64,000 nt of DNA from Clostridium sp. (GCA_018377235.1 JAGZZT010000014.1:62001-126000); one strand, 5' to 3'. Positions 16,594-25,120 are shown, counted from the first letter of the stretch. Translations and numbers: made by a program. The notes: generated by a model from the sequence alone, not told the origin.

Positions 16594-17041
16594 GAAAAGC
16601 CCTCCTTATCCATTTGAGTGCTGTCACGGATACATACCCAGCAGCCCCTCCTACCGTATTGAGAAACATATCGTCCACATCAAAGCTTCCCACCCGGAAT
16701 ATCAGCTGAATCGTTTCAATGGAAAGAGTCAAAAGAAAGCTTAAAAGCAGAGTGTTAAACCATTTTTCTCCCAGTCTTGAGATGATAGGCAGAATAAAAC
16801 CAAAGGGCATAAAGCACACAATGTTTCCCATAATATTGATGAGAAAAGCCTTTGTTCCCACAAGCTCCCTGTAAGTGTAAAACCGCCGTATTTCCTTAAA
16901 CAGCGTCAAATTATAATGATACTCTGTATACTCCGACCGCCCAAAGCCATCGGAAAAAAACATAAAATGAGTCAACATCAGAAGATAGCTGAAAAACAGG
17001 ATCCAGCATATTTTCTGATGCGTTTTTTCTCTCTTCCACAT
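16577..17041 (-). CDS. VanZ-family membrane protein
   Basis: Encodes 154 residues from MWKREK, preceded by GGAGAA. An earlier in-frame ATG at 17113 would place the start within the terminator hairpin of the upstream gene and is rejected. Four hydrophobic helices are visible, and the VanZ core NLTLFKEIRR...LINIMGNIVCFMPFGFILP is present, ending SFDVDDMFLNTVGGAAGY. VanZ proteins confer low teicoplanin resistance in some enterococcal clusters, but the chromosomal family is broad and its role is unknown here. No van genes are nearby. Confidence 0.85.
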   Translation of the reverse strand: MWKREKTHQKICWILFFSYLLMLTHFMFFSDGFGRSEYTEYHYNLTLFKEIRRFYTYRELVGTKAFLINIMGNIVCFMPFGFILPIISRLGEKWFNTLLLSFLLTLSIETIQLIFRVGSFDVDDMFLNTVGGAAGYVSVTALKWIRRAFHGSKN

Positions 17042-17115
17042 AAATTCTCCAACCAACACCGCTCCGCTATTTACAAAAGAATCTCCCCCTGGATTCTGTA
17101 TTTTCTTTTTCATGG

Positions 17116-17157
17116 TAAAAAGAGTGTTGCATCTGTATGTTTTCCTGCAACACTCTT
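17116..17157 (-). terminator. Rho-independent terminator of the pyrFKDE operon
   Basis: Minus-strand AGAGTGTTGCA (17146-17156) pairs with TGCAACACTCT (17121-17131), an 11-bp perfect stem with a 14-nt loop. TTTTT follows. It sits 24 bp after the small membrane-protein gene. Confidence 0.9.
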
Positions 17158-17180
17158 CTGGTTAAGCATAAAGCTGTTTA

Positions 17181-17330
17181 TCAAAATGTAATCTCTGATT
17201 TGCGTCTCAGAAGAGCCGCCCCGCTTACAATCGCCATAACGCCGGCTGCAAGCCCTGTCACAATCATCACGCTTCCAATCACAATGCTGCACGCGCCTGC
17301 ATTGCGCATTGTCTTATAGACTTTTTCCAT
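17181..17330 (-). CDS. 49-residue conserved-looking membrane protein at the end of the pyr operon
   Basis: Encodes 49 residues starting MEKVYKTMRNAGA, with a GAGGAGAAG site upstream. One hydrophobic segment of about 25 residues (VIGSVMIVTGLAAGVMAIVSG) is followed by a short basic tail (LLRRKSEITF). The good start signal, its position between pyrE (36 bp upstream) and a perfect terminator, and a non-random sequence argue for a real gene despite the small size. It would be a single-pass membrane peptide. No role in pyrimidine synthesis is known to me. Confidence 0.65.
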   Translation of the reverse strand: MEKVYKTMRNAGACSIVIGSVMIVTGLAAGVMAIVSGAALLRRKSEITF

Positions 17331-17366
17331 CCGACACTCTTCTCCTCACTGCCAACTGCAGACAGC

Positions 17367-18047
17367 CTATTTTGCTCCGTACTGCTCGTAGTAAGCGTCA
17401 ATAGCCGCCTTAATCTGGTCGTCAATCACTACCTTGCCCTGGCACTCTCTGTTATACAGATGCTCTACCACGTCCTTCATGGAGACAATGGCGTTTGTAG
17501 GGAAACCATACAGATCCTTTACCTCCTCAAGGGCGCACTTTACACCGCCTTTGCCGACCTCCATGCGGTCTAAAGATACCATCAGTCCCACGATTTCCAC
17601 GTCTGCTGCTCCCTTTACCTTCGGTACTGTCTCCTCCATGGATTTTCCTGAGGTTGTTACATCCTCAATCATAACGACACGGTCACCATCCTGCAGCTTG
17701 CTGCCTAAGAAGCTTCCCTTGTCTGCGCCGTGATCCTTCTCCTCCTTGCGGTCAGAACAGTAGCGGATCTCTTTTCCGTATAATTCGCTGTAGGCGATAG
17801 CTGTCACTACGCTTAACGGGATTCCCTTGTAGGCCGGTCCAAACAGCACATCGAAGTCATCTCCATATACGCTGTGGATCGCTCTGGCATAATACTCGCC
17901 CAGCTTCTTCAGCTGAGAACCTGTTACATAACCGCCTGCGTTCATAAAAAACGGAGATTTTCTGCCGCTCTTTAATGTAAATTCGCCAAACTTCAGCACC
18001 TGGCTCTCCACCATAAAATCAATAAATTCCTGCTTATAGCTTTCCAT
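17367..18047 (-). CDS. pyrE: Orotate phosphoribosyltransferase
   Basis: Encodes 226 residues. It condenses orotate with PRPP to give orotidine 5'-phosphate. The PRPP-binding motif VVMIEDVTTSGKSMEE is near residue 120, with the typical FTLKSGRKSPFFMNAGGY N-terminal orotate-site segment and VLFGPAYKGIPL. The start follows AGGAGG. It lies 70 bp after pyrD and 36 bp before the small membrane gene in the pyrFKDE operon. Its position after pyrD is consistent with conversion of orotate made by PyrDK. Confidence 0.97.
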   Translation of the reverse strand: MESYKQEFIDFMVESQVLKFGEFTLKSGRKSPFFMNAGGYVTGSQLKKLGEYYARAIHSVYGDDFDVLFGPAYKGIPLSVVTAIAYSELYGKEIRYCSDRKEEKDHGADKGSFLGSKLQDGDRVVMIEDVTTSGKSMEETVPKVKGAADVEIVGLMVSLDRMEVGKGGVKCALEEVKDLYGFPTNAIVSMKDVVEHLYNRECQGKVVIDDQIKAAIDAYYEQYGAK

Positions 18048-18117
18048 CTTTCTGAAACCTCCTGTATCTACAGGCTTCTGCCCTTGTCATTTTCTTCTGC
18101 CGCACTTTTAACGCGTC

Positions 18118-19020
18118 CTATTTTACAATGCCGATCAGGCTGTTGATATCCTCTACCTGATATTTCTTCATGTAGGCCTCCATACCCTCCACGATCTCCT
18201 GAGTCGCATAAGGATTATGGAAATTAGCGGTTCCCACCGATACGGCTGTAGCCCCTGCCATCATAAACTCAATAGCGTCATCCGCGCACATGATTCCGCC
18301 CATTCCGATGATCGGAAGGCTCACTGCATTAGCCACCTGATATACCATGCGGACAGCCACCGGCTTGATAGCCGGGCCTGACAGGCCGCCTGTCTTGTTG
18401 GCAACGGCAAAGGCCCGTCTGTGAATATCAATCTTCATGCCTGTCAGCGTATTAATCAGGGAGAGGACATCTGCTCCTCCCGCCTCAGCCGCCCTGGCCA
18501 TCACTGTAATGTCTGTGACATTAGGGCTCAGCTTCATGATCACCGGCTGCTTCGCGTGGCGCTTCACCTCTCTGGTAATAGCCTCCACTGCCTTGGGATC
18601 CTGGCCAAAGGCAATTCCGCCCTCCTTGACGTTAGGGCAGGAAATGTTAATCTCCAGCATATCCACCGGCTGATCGGAAAGCTTCTCTACCACATCGATA
18701 TAATCCTCTGTAGTCTTTCCGCAGACATTGACAATAATCTTGGTATCAAACTGCTTTAAATAGGGAATATCCCTCTTTGCAAACACGTCGAAGCCCGGAT
18801 TCTGAAGTCCTACTGCATTGATCATGCCGCCATATGTCTCTGCGATACGGGGGGTGGGGTTTCCTGGCCACGGCACGTTTGCCACGCCCTTTGTCACCAC
18901 TGCTCCCAGGCGGTTTAAATCCACCATCTCTCCATACTCTGCTCCAGAGCCGAAGGTTCCTGACGCTGTCATAACAGGATTCTTAAGCTCCACTCCAGCC
19001 AGATTTACCTTCATGTTCAT
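18118..19020 (-). CDS. pyrD: Dihydroorotate dehydrogenase B, catalytic subunit
   Basis: Encodes 300 residues. It oxidises dihydroorotate to orotate on FMN, with electrons passed to NAD+ through PyrK. Class 1B features are NISCPNVKEGG with the catalytic Cys, KLSPNVTDI, GLSGPAIKPVAVRM and the FMN-phosphate region PIIGMGGI. The start codon overlaps the pyrK stop (TAATG), so both subunits are translationally coupled, as in other Firmicutes. Confidence 0.97.
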   Translation of the reverse strand: MNMKVNLAGVELKNPVMTASGTFGSGAEYGEMVDLNRLGAVVTKGVANVPWPGNPTPRIAETYGGMINAVGLQNPGFDVFAKRDIPYLKQFDTKIIVNVCGKTTEDYIDVVEKLSDQPVDMLEINISCPNVKEGGIAFGQDPKAVEAITREVKRHAKQPVIMKLSPNVTDITVMARAAEAGGADVLSLINTLTGMKIDIHRRAFAVANKTGGLSGPAIKPVAVRMVYQVANAVSLPIIGMGGIMCADDAIEFMMAGATAVSVGTANFHNPYATQEIVEGMEAYMKKYQVEDINSLIGIVK

Positions 19021-19784
19021 TACAGCTCCACCTCCTCGGCCAAGAATACGGGACCATCCTTACAGATCCGCTTATTATGTACGTTTGTATGGTGATCCAC
19101 ATCCCTGGACTTGCAGACGCAGGCCAGGCAGGCGCCGATTCCGCAGGCCATCTTCTCCTCCAAAGAGATATAGCATCGGATATTATTCTCGGCCGCATAC
19201 TCCTTCAGAGCGCGAAGCATAGGCGTAGGGCCGCAGGCGTACATTACATCTGCAGTCAGGCCATGCTCTCTAATTGCATCCAGTACATTTCCCTTCGTTC
19301 CCGCGCTTCCATCCTCTGTGGCCACATATACCTGGCCATAAGCTTCAAATTCATCCTTTAAGAAAAGATTTGCATCTCTGTATCCTAAAATCATCTGCTT
19401 TCCACAGTTTAACTGTTTGGCAAGCTCCAGCATAGGCGGAATTCCAATACCGCCTCCGATGAGGAATACCTTCTCTCCCTCCTGGGGAAATCCATTTCCC
19501 AGGGGTCCCATGATTTCAATGGAGTCTCCGGACTGGTAATGGGAAAATTCCTCTGTTCCAGCTCCTGCGATTCTGTATACAATGCGCAGACGGCCTTCTT
19601 CCTTATCAATTTCACAGATGCTGATTGGCCTCGGCAGAAGCCTGGAACCGTCCTTTGTGTAAACAGAAATAAACTGTCCCGGCTTCGCATCTAAAGCTGC
19701 CTTTGTGGTAATCCACATGCTGTAGATGTCCGGAGCCAGCATTTCCTGGCTGTATACAACAGCCGTTTCCTTAATCTGTGCCAT
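19020..19784 (-). CDS. pyrK: Dihydroorotate dehydrogenase electron-transfer subunit
   Basis: Encodes 254 residues. It binds FAD and one [2Fe-2S] cluster and passes electrons from PyrD to NAD+. The FAD motif RPISICEID and the NAD region VFLIGGGIGIPPMLELA are visible. The cluster ligands appear as CGIGACLACVC plus a later Cys in RICKDGPVF. The adjacent pyrD overlaps by 1 bp. Length is the usual size. Confidence 0.96.
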   Translation of the reverse strand: MAQIKETAVVYSQEMLAPDIYSMWITTKAALDAKPGQFISVYTKDGSRLLPRPISICEIDKEEGRLRIVYRIAGAGTEEFSHYQSGDSIEIMGPLGNGFPQEGEKVFLIGGGIGIPPMLELAKQLNCGKQMILGYRDANLFLKDEFEAYGQVYVATEDGSAGTKGNVLDAIREHGLTADVMYACGPTPMLRALKEYAAENNIRCYISLEEKMACGIGACLACVCKSRDVDHHTNVHNKRICKDGPVFLAEEVEL

Positions 19785-19842
19785 TTCTCTCTCCTGTATC
19801 TGTATTCTGCTGTCTGTAGGTTATGCTTCCTGATGGAATACG

Positions 19843-20757
19843 CTACAGCACGCTGTTGATATCTGCAATCATGTCAATGACAGCCTGTCTGGACGCCTCG
19901 CCAAAATGCTCCGGCCCAAACTTTGCATATGTTTCCTTCTTATATGCGGCAATAATGCCTCTGGAAGAGTTGACAACAGCTCCCAGTCCATCCTCGTTGA
20001 AGCAGTATTTCAAATCCTCGGCTGTACCTCCCTGAGCGCCATAGCCCGGAACCAGGAAGTAGGTTCTCGGCATCAGCTTTCTGAGCACCTTGCTCATCTC
20101 CGGATAAGTAGCGCCCACTACAGCTCCCACGTTGCTGTAAGCTCCGTCCATGGAGGCGTCGCCCCACTCTACTACCTTCTCTGCTACCAACTCGTACAGC
20201 GGACGGCCGTCGATTAAACGATCCTGGAACTCTCCACTGGATGGATTGGAGGTCTTCACCAGCACAAAAATACCTCTATCGCACTGATTGCACACATCCA
20301 CAAAAGGCTTCACGCCGTCTGTTCCAAGATATGGATTTACTGTAATGTATTCTGTATTAAAGCCGCTTAAAGTCTGGCTTCCCACCTGAACCGTTCCTAG
20401 GTGTCCTGTGGCATATGCTGCAGAAGTAGAACCGATGTCGCCTCTCTTTACATCTCCGATCACGATCAGGCCCTTCTCCTGGCAATATTTTACTGTCTTA
20501 TCATAGGCTGCCAGTCCGGGAAGGCCGAACTGCTCATACATGGCAATCTGAGGCTTAACAGACGGAATCAGATCGCAAGTTGCGTCCACGATCTCCTTGT
20601 TGAACTGCCAAATAGCCTCCGCAGCTCCCTCCAGCGTCTCGCCAAACTCAGCGAACGCTTTCTTTGTCACATGCTCTGGAATATAGCTTAACATCGGATC
20701 CAGGCCAACGCAGATCGGAGCCTTTGTCTTCTGAATTTTTTCGATTAATTTACTTAC
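19843..20757 (-). CDS. pyrF: Orotidine 5'-phosphate decarboxylase, type 2
   Basis: Encodes 304 residues starting at MVSKLIEKI, preceded by GGAGGATAAGG; an upstream extension of nine codons is not used. It makes UMP from OMP. The catalytic Lys/Asp region is VIGDVKRGDIGSTSAAYA, with VPGYGAQGG near the C-terminus for phosphate binding. The length fits the long subfamily-2 enzymes. First gene of pyrFKDE, 58 bp before pyrK, behind a TTGATC/TAAAAT promoter. Confidence 0.96.
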   Translation of the reverse strand, partial: VSKLIEKIQKTKAPICVGLDPMLSYIPEHVTKKAFAEFGETLEGAAEAIWQFNKEIVDATCDLIPSVKPQIAMYEQFGLPGLAAYDKTVKYCQEKGLIVIGDVKRGDIGSTSAAYATGHLGTVQVGSQTLSGFNTEYITVNPYLGTDGVKPFVDVCNQCDRGIFVLVKTSNPSSGEFQDRLIDGRPLYELVAEKVVEWGDASMDGAYSNVGAVVGATYPEMSKVLRKLMPRTYFLVPGYGAQGGTAEDLKYCFNEDGLGAVVNSSRGIIAAYKKETYAKFGPEHFGEASRQAVIDMIADINSVL

Positions 20758-20805
20758 CATCCTTATCCTCCTGTTTTTAAACACGCTCTGGTTTAATTCT
20801 AAACC

Positions 20806-20834
20806 ATTTTATCATAAGTGCAGTAGGGGATCAA
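20806..20834 (-). promoter_or_regulatory. Promoter of the pyrFKDE operon
   Basis: Minus-strand TTGATC (20829-20834) and TAAAAT (20806-20811), with a 17-bp spacer. I did not find a PyrR-binding attenuator in the short leader. Confidence 0.65.
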
Positions 20835-20861
20835 GTGGGGTTTTACGTCTCCCAGCCCCTC

Positions 20862-21647
20862 CTATTGCCTGATTGTCAGAGTCGCCACATACACGCCGTT
20901 TTTGTACGCTTTGGCCGCGAACTGCTCTTCTGTGGCCGTTTCCAACTCCAGCCATAGTTCCTCCGCAGTGATCATAATATGGGACAGCATAATTCCCACA
21001 GAAAAATCCCGGAGCAGGCCTGCTGCGGGAGCCAGGCTGCGGAAGCCCTGCAGAACGCCGGAATCCTTTCTGGAAAATACATAGATCCGGTCCGCATAGA
21101 CAATGAAACGCCAGGGCTGAGAATTGAACGCGGAAGGAGCCAGTCTGGCGGCCTTCAGCACCGTTTTCATAGTCTCTCCTGCCTCCTCCTTAAACACACA
21201 CAGCTCGTTTAGAGGAAGTCTCTTAGCCAATGAACTTTCCCGGAACAGCTTGCCCTCCGGATATCCGAAAGCTGCAACCATCACCTGGCGTTTTCCATCA
21301 CTTCGTTTTTTCTTTACTATGCTTCCTCCCAGATAGCAGGTTCCCAGCCCTTTCATTGTCATGTAGAGGACAATCTGCTCCATCAGATAGCCTCCATTTC
21401 TTCCATATCCCTCTTCAGGTTCTGAATAAATAACAAAATACCAGGGCGCCTCCACCTTCCAGATTCCTTTAATCTGCGCTTTTCTGTCCCTATTGTCAAT
21501 CATCTCAAAATCCACCTGGATTCTGTCATTTAATGGAGAAGCAGTTCTGGCAAACGCCAGAATCTGCTCCCTCAGTTTTTCTGTCACTTCCTTATTTGAA
21601 TATTTCCGCACTGAATGGCGGACACCTATCGCCTCATACAGATTCAT
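20862..21647 (-). CDS. Nitroreductase family protein
   Basis: Encodes 261 residues from MNLYEAIGVRHSVRKY, the usual nitroreductase start; an upstream TTG would add ten basic residues. FMN-binding features are RHSVRKYSN, the central APSAFNSQPWRF segment and the C-terminal MLSHIMITAEEL helix. Such enzymes use NAD(P)H to reduce nitro groups or quinones; the substrate is unknown here. This is an atypical member with a basic SIVKKKRSDGKRQV loop. It is directly upstream of the pyr promoter, but there is no sign that it belongs to that operon. The nearest upstream genes are lrgAB. Confidence 0.82.
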   Translation of the reverse strand: MNLYEAIGVRHSVRKYSNKEVTEKLREQILAFARTASPLNDRIQVDFEMIDNRDRKAQIKGIWKVEAPWYFVIYSEPEEGYGRNGGYLMEQIVLYMTMKGLGTCYLGGSIVKKKRSDGKRQVMVAAFGYPEGKLFRESSLAKRLPLNELCVFKEEAGETMKTVLKAARLAPSAFNSQPWRFIVYADRIYVFSRKDSGVLQGFRSLAPAAGLLRDFSVGIMLSHIMITAEELWLELETATEEQFAAKAYKNGVYVATLTIRQ

Positions 21648-21697
21648 TCTCCCTTTTCCCTTTCCGCCTCTCCTCAAACCCTTTGTCTGCAGCGGCC

Positions 21698-22390
21698 TTA
21701 AATCATTCCTGAAATAAGCGGAACCACAATTACAGTCAGCACGCCGGCCACCGCTATGGCAAGGCTTGACATGGCGCCCTCCACTTCTCCAAGCTCCAAT
21801 GCTCTGGCTGTTCCGATGGCGTGAGCCGATGTGCCAAGAGCCAGGCCCTTCGCCATGGGTTCCTCTATTTTAAGCAGCTGGAAAACCAGATCTGCTATAA
21901 TATTTCCTATAATTCCTGTTACAATAATGCTCACAACAGTCAGCGTCACAATGCCTCCCGCCTCTTCGCTGACTCCCATGCCGATAGCTGTGGTAATAGA
22001 CTTGGGAAGCAGGGTAACGTAGAGCTGATGATTCAGGCCAAAAGCCTTAGCCATCACAAGAATACTTCCTGCGCTTCCTAAAACACCCGTCAAAATGGAC
22101 GCTCCCACTGCCAGTTTATTATTCAGCAAAAGCTCCAGCTGCTTATAGAGGGGAATCGCCAGACAAACTGTTGCCGGCGTCAGAAAATAGCTTAAATACT
22201 CTCCTCCCTTATTATAGGCTTCATAACTCACATGAAATACCTTTAAAAATAAAATAACGGCAATGATCGCCACCAAAAGGGGATTTAATATAGAAAGTCC
22301 CGTTTTTTTCTTCAGCCATACCCCAAACAGGTAGGCTCCCACACTGAGCAGCATACCAAAATACAGAGATGTTCCAGCTATTGATTCCAT
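21698..22390 (-). CDS. lrgB: LrgB/CidB-family membrane protein
   Basis: Encodes 230 residues, polytopic, with the LrgB signature PKSITTAIGMGVSEEAGG and the end LGTSAHAIGTARALELGEVE. LrgAB modulate murein hydrolase activity and, in later work on other Firmicutes, transport pyruvate. The start codon sits 1 bp after the lrgA stop, so the two proteins are made together. Function in this organism is inferred from the family. Confidence 0.92.
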   Translation of the reverse strand: MESIAGTSLYFGMLLSVGAYLFGVWLKKKTGLSILNPLLVAIIAVILFLKVFHVSYEAYNKGGEYLSYFLTPATVCLAIPLYKQLELLLNNKLAVGASILTGVLGSAGSILVMAKAFGLNHQLYVTLLPKSITTAIGMGVSEEAGGIVTLTVVSIIVTGIIGNIIADLVFQLLKIEEPMAKGLALGTSAHAIGTARALELGEVEGAMSSLAIAVAGVLTVIVVPLISGMI

Positions 22391-22391
22391 C

Positions 22392-22757
22392 TTATTCTTC
22401 CTGTCCTTCCTGCCTGTTTTTTCTGATAATGTGCTGAGCCGTCTTTCCTGTCACAGCCATGACAAAAATTGTAGACGCGGCGGTGATAACCGTCAGAGGA
22501 ATCAGCACACTCTCCATTACGTCCCAGCTGTTCATCAATCCTACGCCTGCAGGAATAAACATAAGCGGCATAGTGTCAAGAAAAAATCCGCCCGGCTCCT
22601 CCACATCCTCCAGCTTCACAGCCTTCAAACACAGAGCCCCCAGAAGCAGGAACAGCCCATATACCCCGGATGGGATTGGAAGCGGAAGCAGGACATTGAG
22701 AAATTCCCCTATCATAGTGATGCCGAAAATGATTGTAATACCCTTGATGAATTTCAT
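22392..22757 (-). CDS. lrgA: LrgA/CidA-family membrane protein
   Basis: Encodes 121 residues with four hydrophobic segments. The start MKFIKGITIIFGITMIGEFL and the motif LPLPIPSGVYGLFLLLGALC are typical of the holin-like LrgA/CidA family. It partners the adjacent lrgB as a two-component membrane system. GGAGG precedes the start, and the TTGTGC/TAAAAT promoter lies 33-61 bp upstream. No LytTR regulator is in the window. Confidence 0.92.
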   Translation of the reverse strand: MKFIKGITIIFGITMIGEFLNVLLPLPIPSGVYGLFLLLGALCLKAVKLEDVEEPGGFFLDTMPLMFIPAGVGLMNSWDVMESVLIPLTVITAASTIFVMAVTGKTAQHIIRKNRQEGQEE

Positions 22758-22789
22758 CTTCAGTCCTCCTTACTTTTGTAAACCCTTTT

Positions 22790-22818
22790 ATTTTATCACT
22801 GTGATTTTCATCGCACAA
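22790..22818 (-). promoter_or_regulatory. Promoter of lrgAB
   Basis: Minus-strand TTGTGC (22813-22818) and TAAAAT (22790-22795), with a 17-bp spacer. Confidence 0.65.
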
Positions 22819-22933
22819 TAGAAAAAATTCTTATATTTTTGTTGAAATTCAGCCATTCTATGGACTATACTTATAAGAAAGGCTGGAAGAACGTCTGTTT
22901 CTCATAAAGGGAACGATGAAATGCTTTGAAATC

Positions 22934-23060
22934 AGGAAATCAGCAGATGAGGTATAACGATGGCGAGGCTTTCGCAGCGAGGTTTGCGCTAATTTCCGCC
23001 ACAGAGCGAAATGTCTGAGCCGAAAACGCAGCCAGTTATATTCTATCTGCTGATTTCCCT
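22934..23060. repeat. Palindromic intergenic repeat element (about 127 bp)
   Basis: Ends AGGAAATCAGCAGATGAGGT...TAAC and GTTATATTCTATCTGCTGAT...TTCC form imperfect inverted repeats of about 25 bp around a GC-richer core (GGCGAGGCTTTCGCAGCGAGG). It fills most of the gap between lrgA and the GNAT gene. A 69-codon reading frame across it on the minus strand (22858-23067) looks like the typical spurious translation of a multicopy element. I recall similar text from other gut clostridia, but I cannot verify copy number here. Confidence 0.65.
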
Positions 23061-23094
23061 TGTTCATACCACTTTTTCATTTTAGGAGATTTTT

Positions 23095-23961
23095 ATGGAT
23101 GTCATACGAACAGACCGGCTTTCTGCCAGACAGACAGACGCGATAAAAGAGCTTTTAAATGAATGCAGAGACTTGAATGGACAGACTCCTTTTTTTCCTT
23201 TTGAGGATGGAGATCTGTTTTATCTTCTTTTTACAGAAACTAACGATGAAGCTGATGACGAGACGGTCAGAAAAATTCAAAAAGAAGGCAGCGCTTTAAG
23301 TTCACGGAAATTGGTCTGCGCGGCGGCTTTAAGTTTTTTTGAAGATTCAGATGCTCCATACGCAGAGTGTTCTGCCTTCACCAGACCGGATTTCCGGCAG
23401 AAAGGTTATTTTTCTTTCCTCTTTGACGAATTGTCTCAGGATATTGAAGAGGTGGATCTCTATTTCCCTGTAAGTGTTTTAAATGAGGGAACCGCTGCTG
23501 CGCTGGAAGCCCTGGGAGCGGTTCATGACAGAGATGAATACCGGATGGAACTGGATCTGGAACACATACAGGCTCTTCCCGATGTTTCTTCTCAGGCATC
23601 GTCTGCATCGGAAGTCTGCAAAGATCCTGCCAGCTGTCTCTGTGCCCGGTGGGAAAAGCTGGGAAACAATTCCTTCCTCCTCTCCTTTTGCCAGAGCAAT
23701 CGCGCAGTCGGCACCTGCTGCCTGTCCTTTTTTGAGGACAGCGTCTGTTTTTACAGCTTTGAAATAGAAGAAGGGCTTCGAGGCCGCGGACTGGGAAGAA
23801 AGGCTTTGTCTCTCACCCTCTCGCTTCTGAAAAGCGGGATCCCTCTCCCTGGCTGCGAACGGATCTTCCTTCATGTATCAGGACTTAACACGCCCGCCAC
23901 AGCTCTGTACAGAAAAGCAGGATTTCGGATTAAGGAAAGTTTGTCGTATTATTTGTATTAG
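23095..23961 (+). CDS. GNAT-family acetyltransferase with two GNAT-like domains
   Basis: Encodes 288 residues with TAGGAG 6 nt upstream. The N-terminal half (residues 1-155) looks like a degenerate acetyltransferase domain (CSAFTRPDFRQKGYFSFLFDEL). The C-terminal half carries a better motif A: EEGLRGRGLGRKALSL, with the R/Q-x-x-G-x-G/A acetyl-CoA loop, followed by NTPATALYRKAGF near the end. It is plus-stranded among minus-strand neighbours. The substrate is unknown. Confidence 0.82.
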   Translation: MDVIRTDRLSARQTDAIKELLNECRDLNGQTPFFPFEDGDLFYLLFTETNDEADDETVRKIQKEGSALSSRKLVCAAALSFFEDSDAPYAECSAFTRPDFRQKGYFSFLFDELSQDIEEVDLYFPVSVLNEGTAAALEALGAVHDRDEYRMELDLEHIQALPDVSSQASSASEVCKDPASCLCARWEKLGNNSFLLSFCQSNRAVGTCCLSFFEDSVCFYSFEIEEGLRGRGLGRKALSLTLSLLKSGIPLPGCERIFLHVSGLNTPATALYRKAGFRIKESLSYYLY

Positions 23962-24085
23962 AAAGTGAACTGCCCATTGTCTAAAACCAATGGGCTTCCT
24001 GCTTCGCAGACCTCGTAACCTACTATCTCCACAGGCGTTAATTCGGGCAGTCCCTGCCCTATTATGTATTTCTTTTCTTATGCTA
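23962..24085 (-). pseudogene. TnpB (IS200/IS605) C-terminal relic with omega-RNA end
   Basis: On the minus strand the frame reads QVFTSIRKEIHNRAGTARINACGD, where RAGTARINACGD is the C-terminal TnpB signature (only a fragment; no start, RuvC or zinc-finger region remains). It is followed by the CCCATTG...CAATGGG hairpin (23973-23992) and a GTTCAC-like end, which match the 3' end of the TnpB guide-RNA (omegaRNA) and the element's right end. This is a decayed insertion sequence remnant, abutting the GNAT stop. Confidence 0.8.
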
Positions 24086-24124
24086 GTAAATACTTGTGTC
24101 TGCGGGGAAAAAGAAGCAGAGACA

Positions 24125-24184
24125 AAGAAAGAAACAAGTTTTTCAGTGACTTTAAGTGGAACAGGGAAAACTTGTTTCTTTCTT
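24125..24184. terminator. 18-bp perfect hairpin with conserved loop
   Basis: Arms AAGAAAGAAACAAGTTTT (24125-24142) and its reverse complement (24167-24184) pair perfectly. The loop TCAGTGACTTTAAGTGGAAC (start) resembles the loop of the hairpin at 27128-27166. It lies 24 bp past the stop of the alarmone synthetase, so it is a likely terminator, with T-rich flanks on both strands. Confidence 0.75.
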
Positions 24185-24207
24185 AAATACGCTTCTCTTA
24201 TGTTCTC

Positions 24208-24951
24208 TTACACTACCTTCTCCCGGCCTTTATTGATATCATACTCCTTCATCTGCTCCCGATCTTCAATCTTCCGGCGGATTTCCAGCATTTTCCAGTC
24301 AGTTCCGGCAATAACTTCAGCGCATCTGCGCAAATCTTCTCCGATCTCAGCAGCTTCTTCCTCTGTCATCTCCTTCTTATATTTCAACTGATGATCCAGG
24401 CTGGCCCAGAAATCCATGGCAATGGTACGAATCTGAACCTCTGCCCGGATATACTGCTTGCAGTTGGAAAAAAATACAGGAACCTCCAGAATCATATGAT
24501 AGCTTCTGTAACCATTTACCTTAGGACTTCTGATGTAATCCTTAATGGCAACCACCTTAATATCATCCTGTCTGGCTAACATCCGGCTGACATCATAGAT
24601 ATCATCGATAAAGGAGCAAATCACACGAACTCCTGCAATGTCATCCAGATTCTCCCTCATAGACTCCACTGTCACTGGCAGTCCTCTTCGCTTTAGCTTT
24701 TCAAAAATGCTCTGAGGCTTTTTGACTCTGGAGCGAATCATCTCAATGGGATTTCTCTGATTTCGCACAGAAAGCTCGTCATTCAGCACCTCCAGCTTTG
24801 TCTTAAGCTCTCGGATTGCACAGGAATACTTCATCATCTCATCCCTAAATTCTATCGCCTCGCCGATCAGGCTCTCCGGCACCTCCACCTCTCTCGGTCC
24901 GATCACAACGGACTGATTCAGCTCGCTGTTCGGATTCTGGTTAAAACTCAT
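24208..24951 (-). CDS. Small alarmone synthetase, RelQ/YjbM type
   Basis: Encodes 247 residues from MSFNQNPNSE, with GAGGTG upstream; a longer in-frame start would add 27 residues into the intergenic promoter region. A RelA/SpoT synthetase domain is present with DDIAGVRVICSFIDDIY, SPKVNGYRSYH and the nucleotide-binding RAEVQIRTIAMDFWASLDHQ. No hydrolase, TGS or ACT domain is present, so it makes pppGpp/ppGpp but does not degrade it. A strong hairpin terminates it. Divergent from dat. Confidence 0.9.
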   Translation of the reverse strand: MSFNQNPNSELNQSVVIGPREVEVPESLIGEAIEFRDEMMKYSCAIRELKTKLEVLNDELSVRNQRNPIEMIRSRVKKPQSIFEKLKRRGLPVTVESMRENLDDIAGVRVICSFIDDIYDVSRMLARQDDIKVVAIKDYIRSPKVNGYRSYHMILEVPVFFSNCKQYIRAEVQIRTIAMDFWASLDHQLKYKKEMTEEEAAEIGEDLRRCAEVIAGTDWKMLEIRRKIEDREQMKEYDINKGREKVV

Positions 24952-25120
24952 ATCGCACACCTCTGGTTCGTCATTCTGTTGTTCTTTTACTATTATAGCT
25001 GAAAAGCATCCTGGAAACAATGAATCTTTCATTAATTTTACCTAAACTTCTGCGTGTCTTTTGGAAGAAACAGGAATTCACGAAAATTTCTGAAAATAAT
25101 CCCAAAATCCAAACCCCGTG

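Noticed and set aside
22858..23067. A 69-codon minus-strand ORF
   Set aside because: It lies across the palindromic repeat, has no ribosome binding site and has the composition of a spurious frame in a multicopy element.
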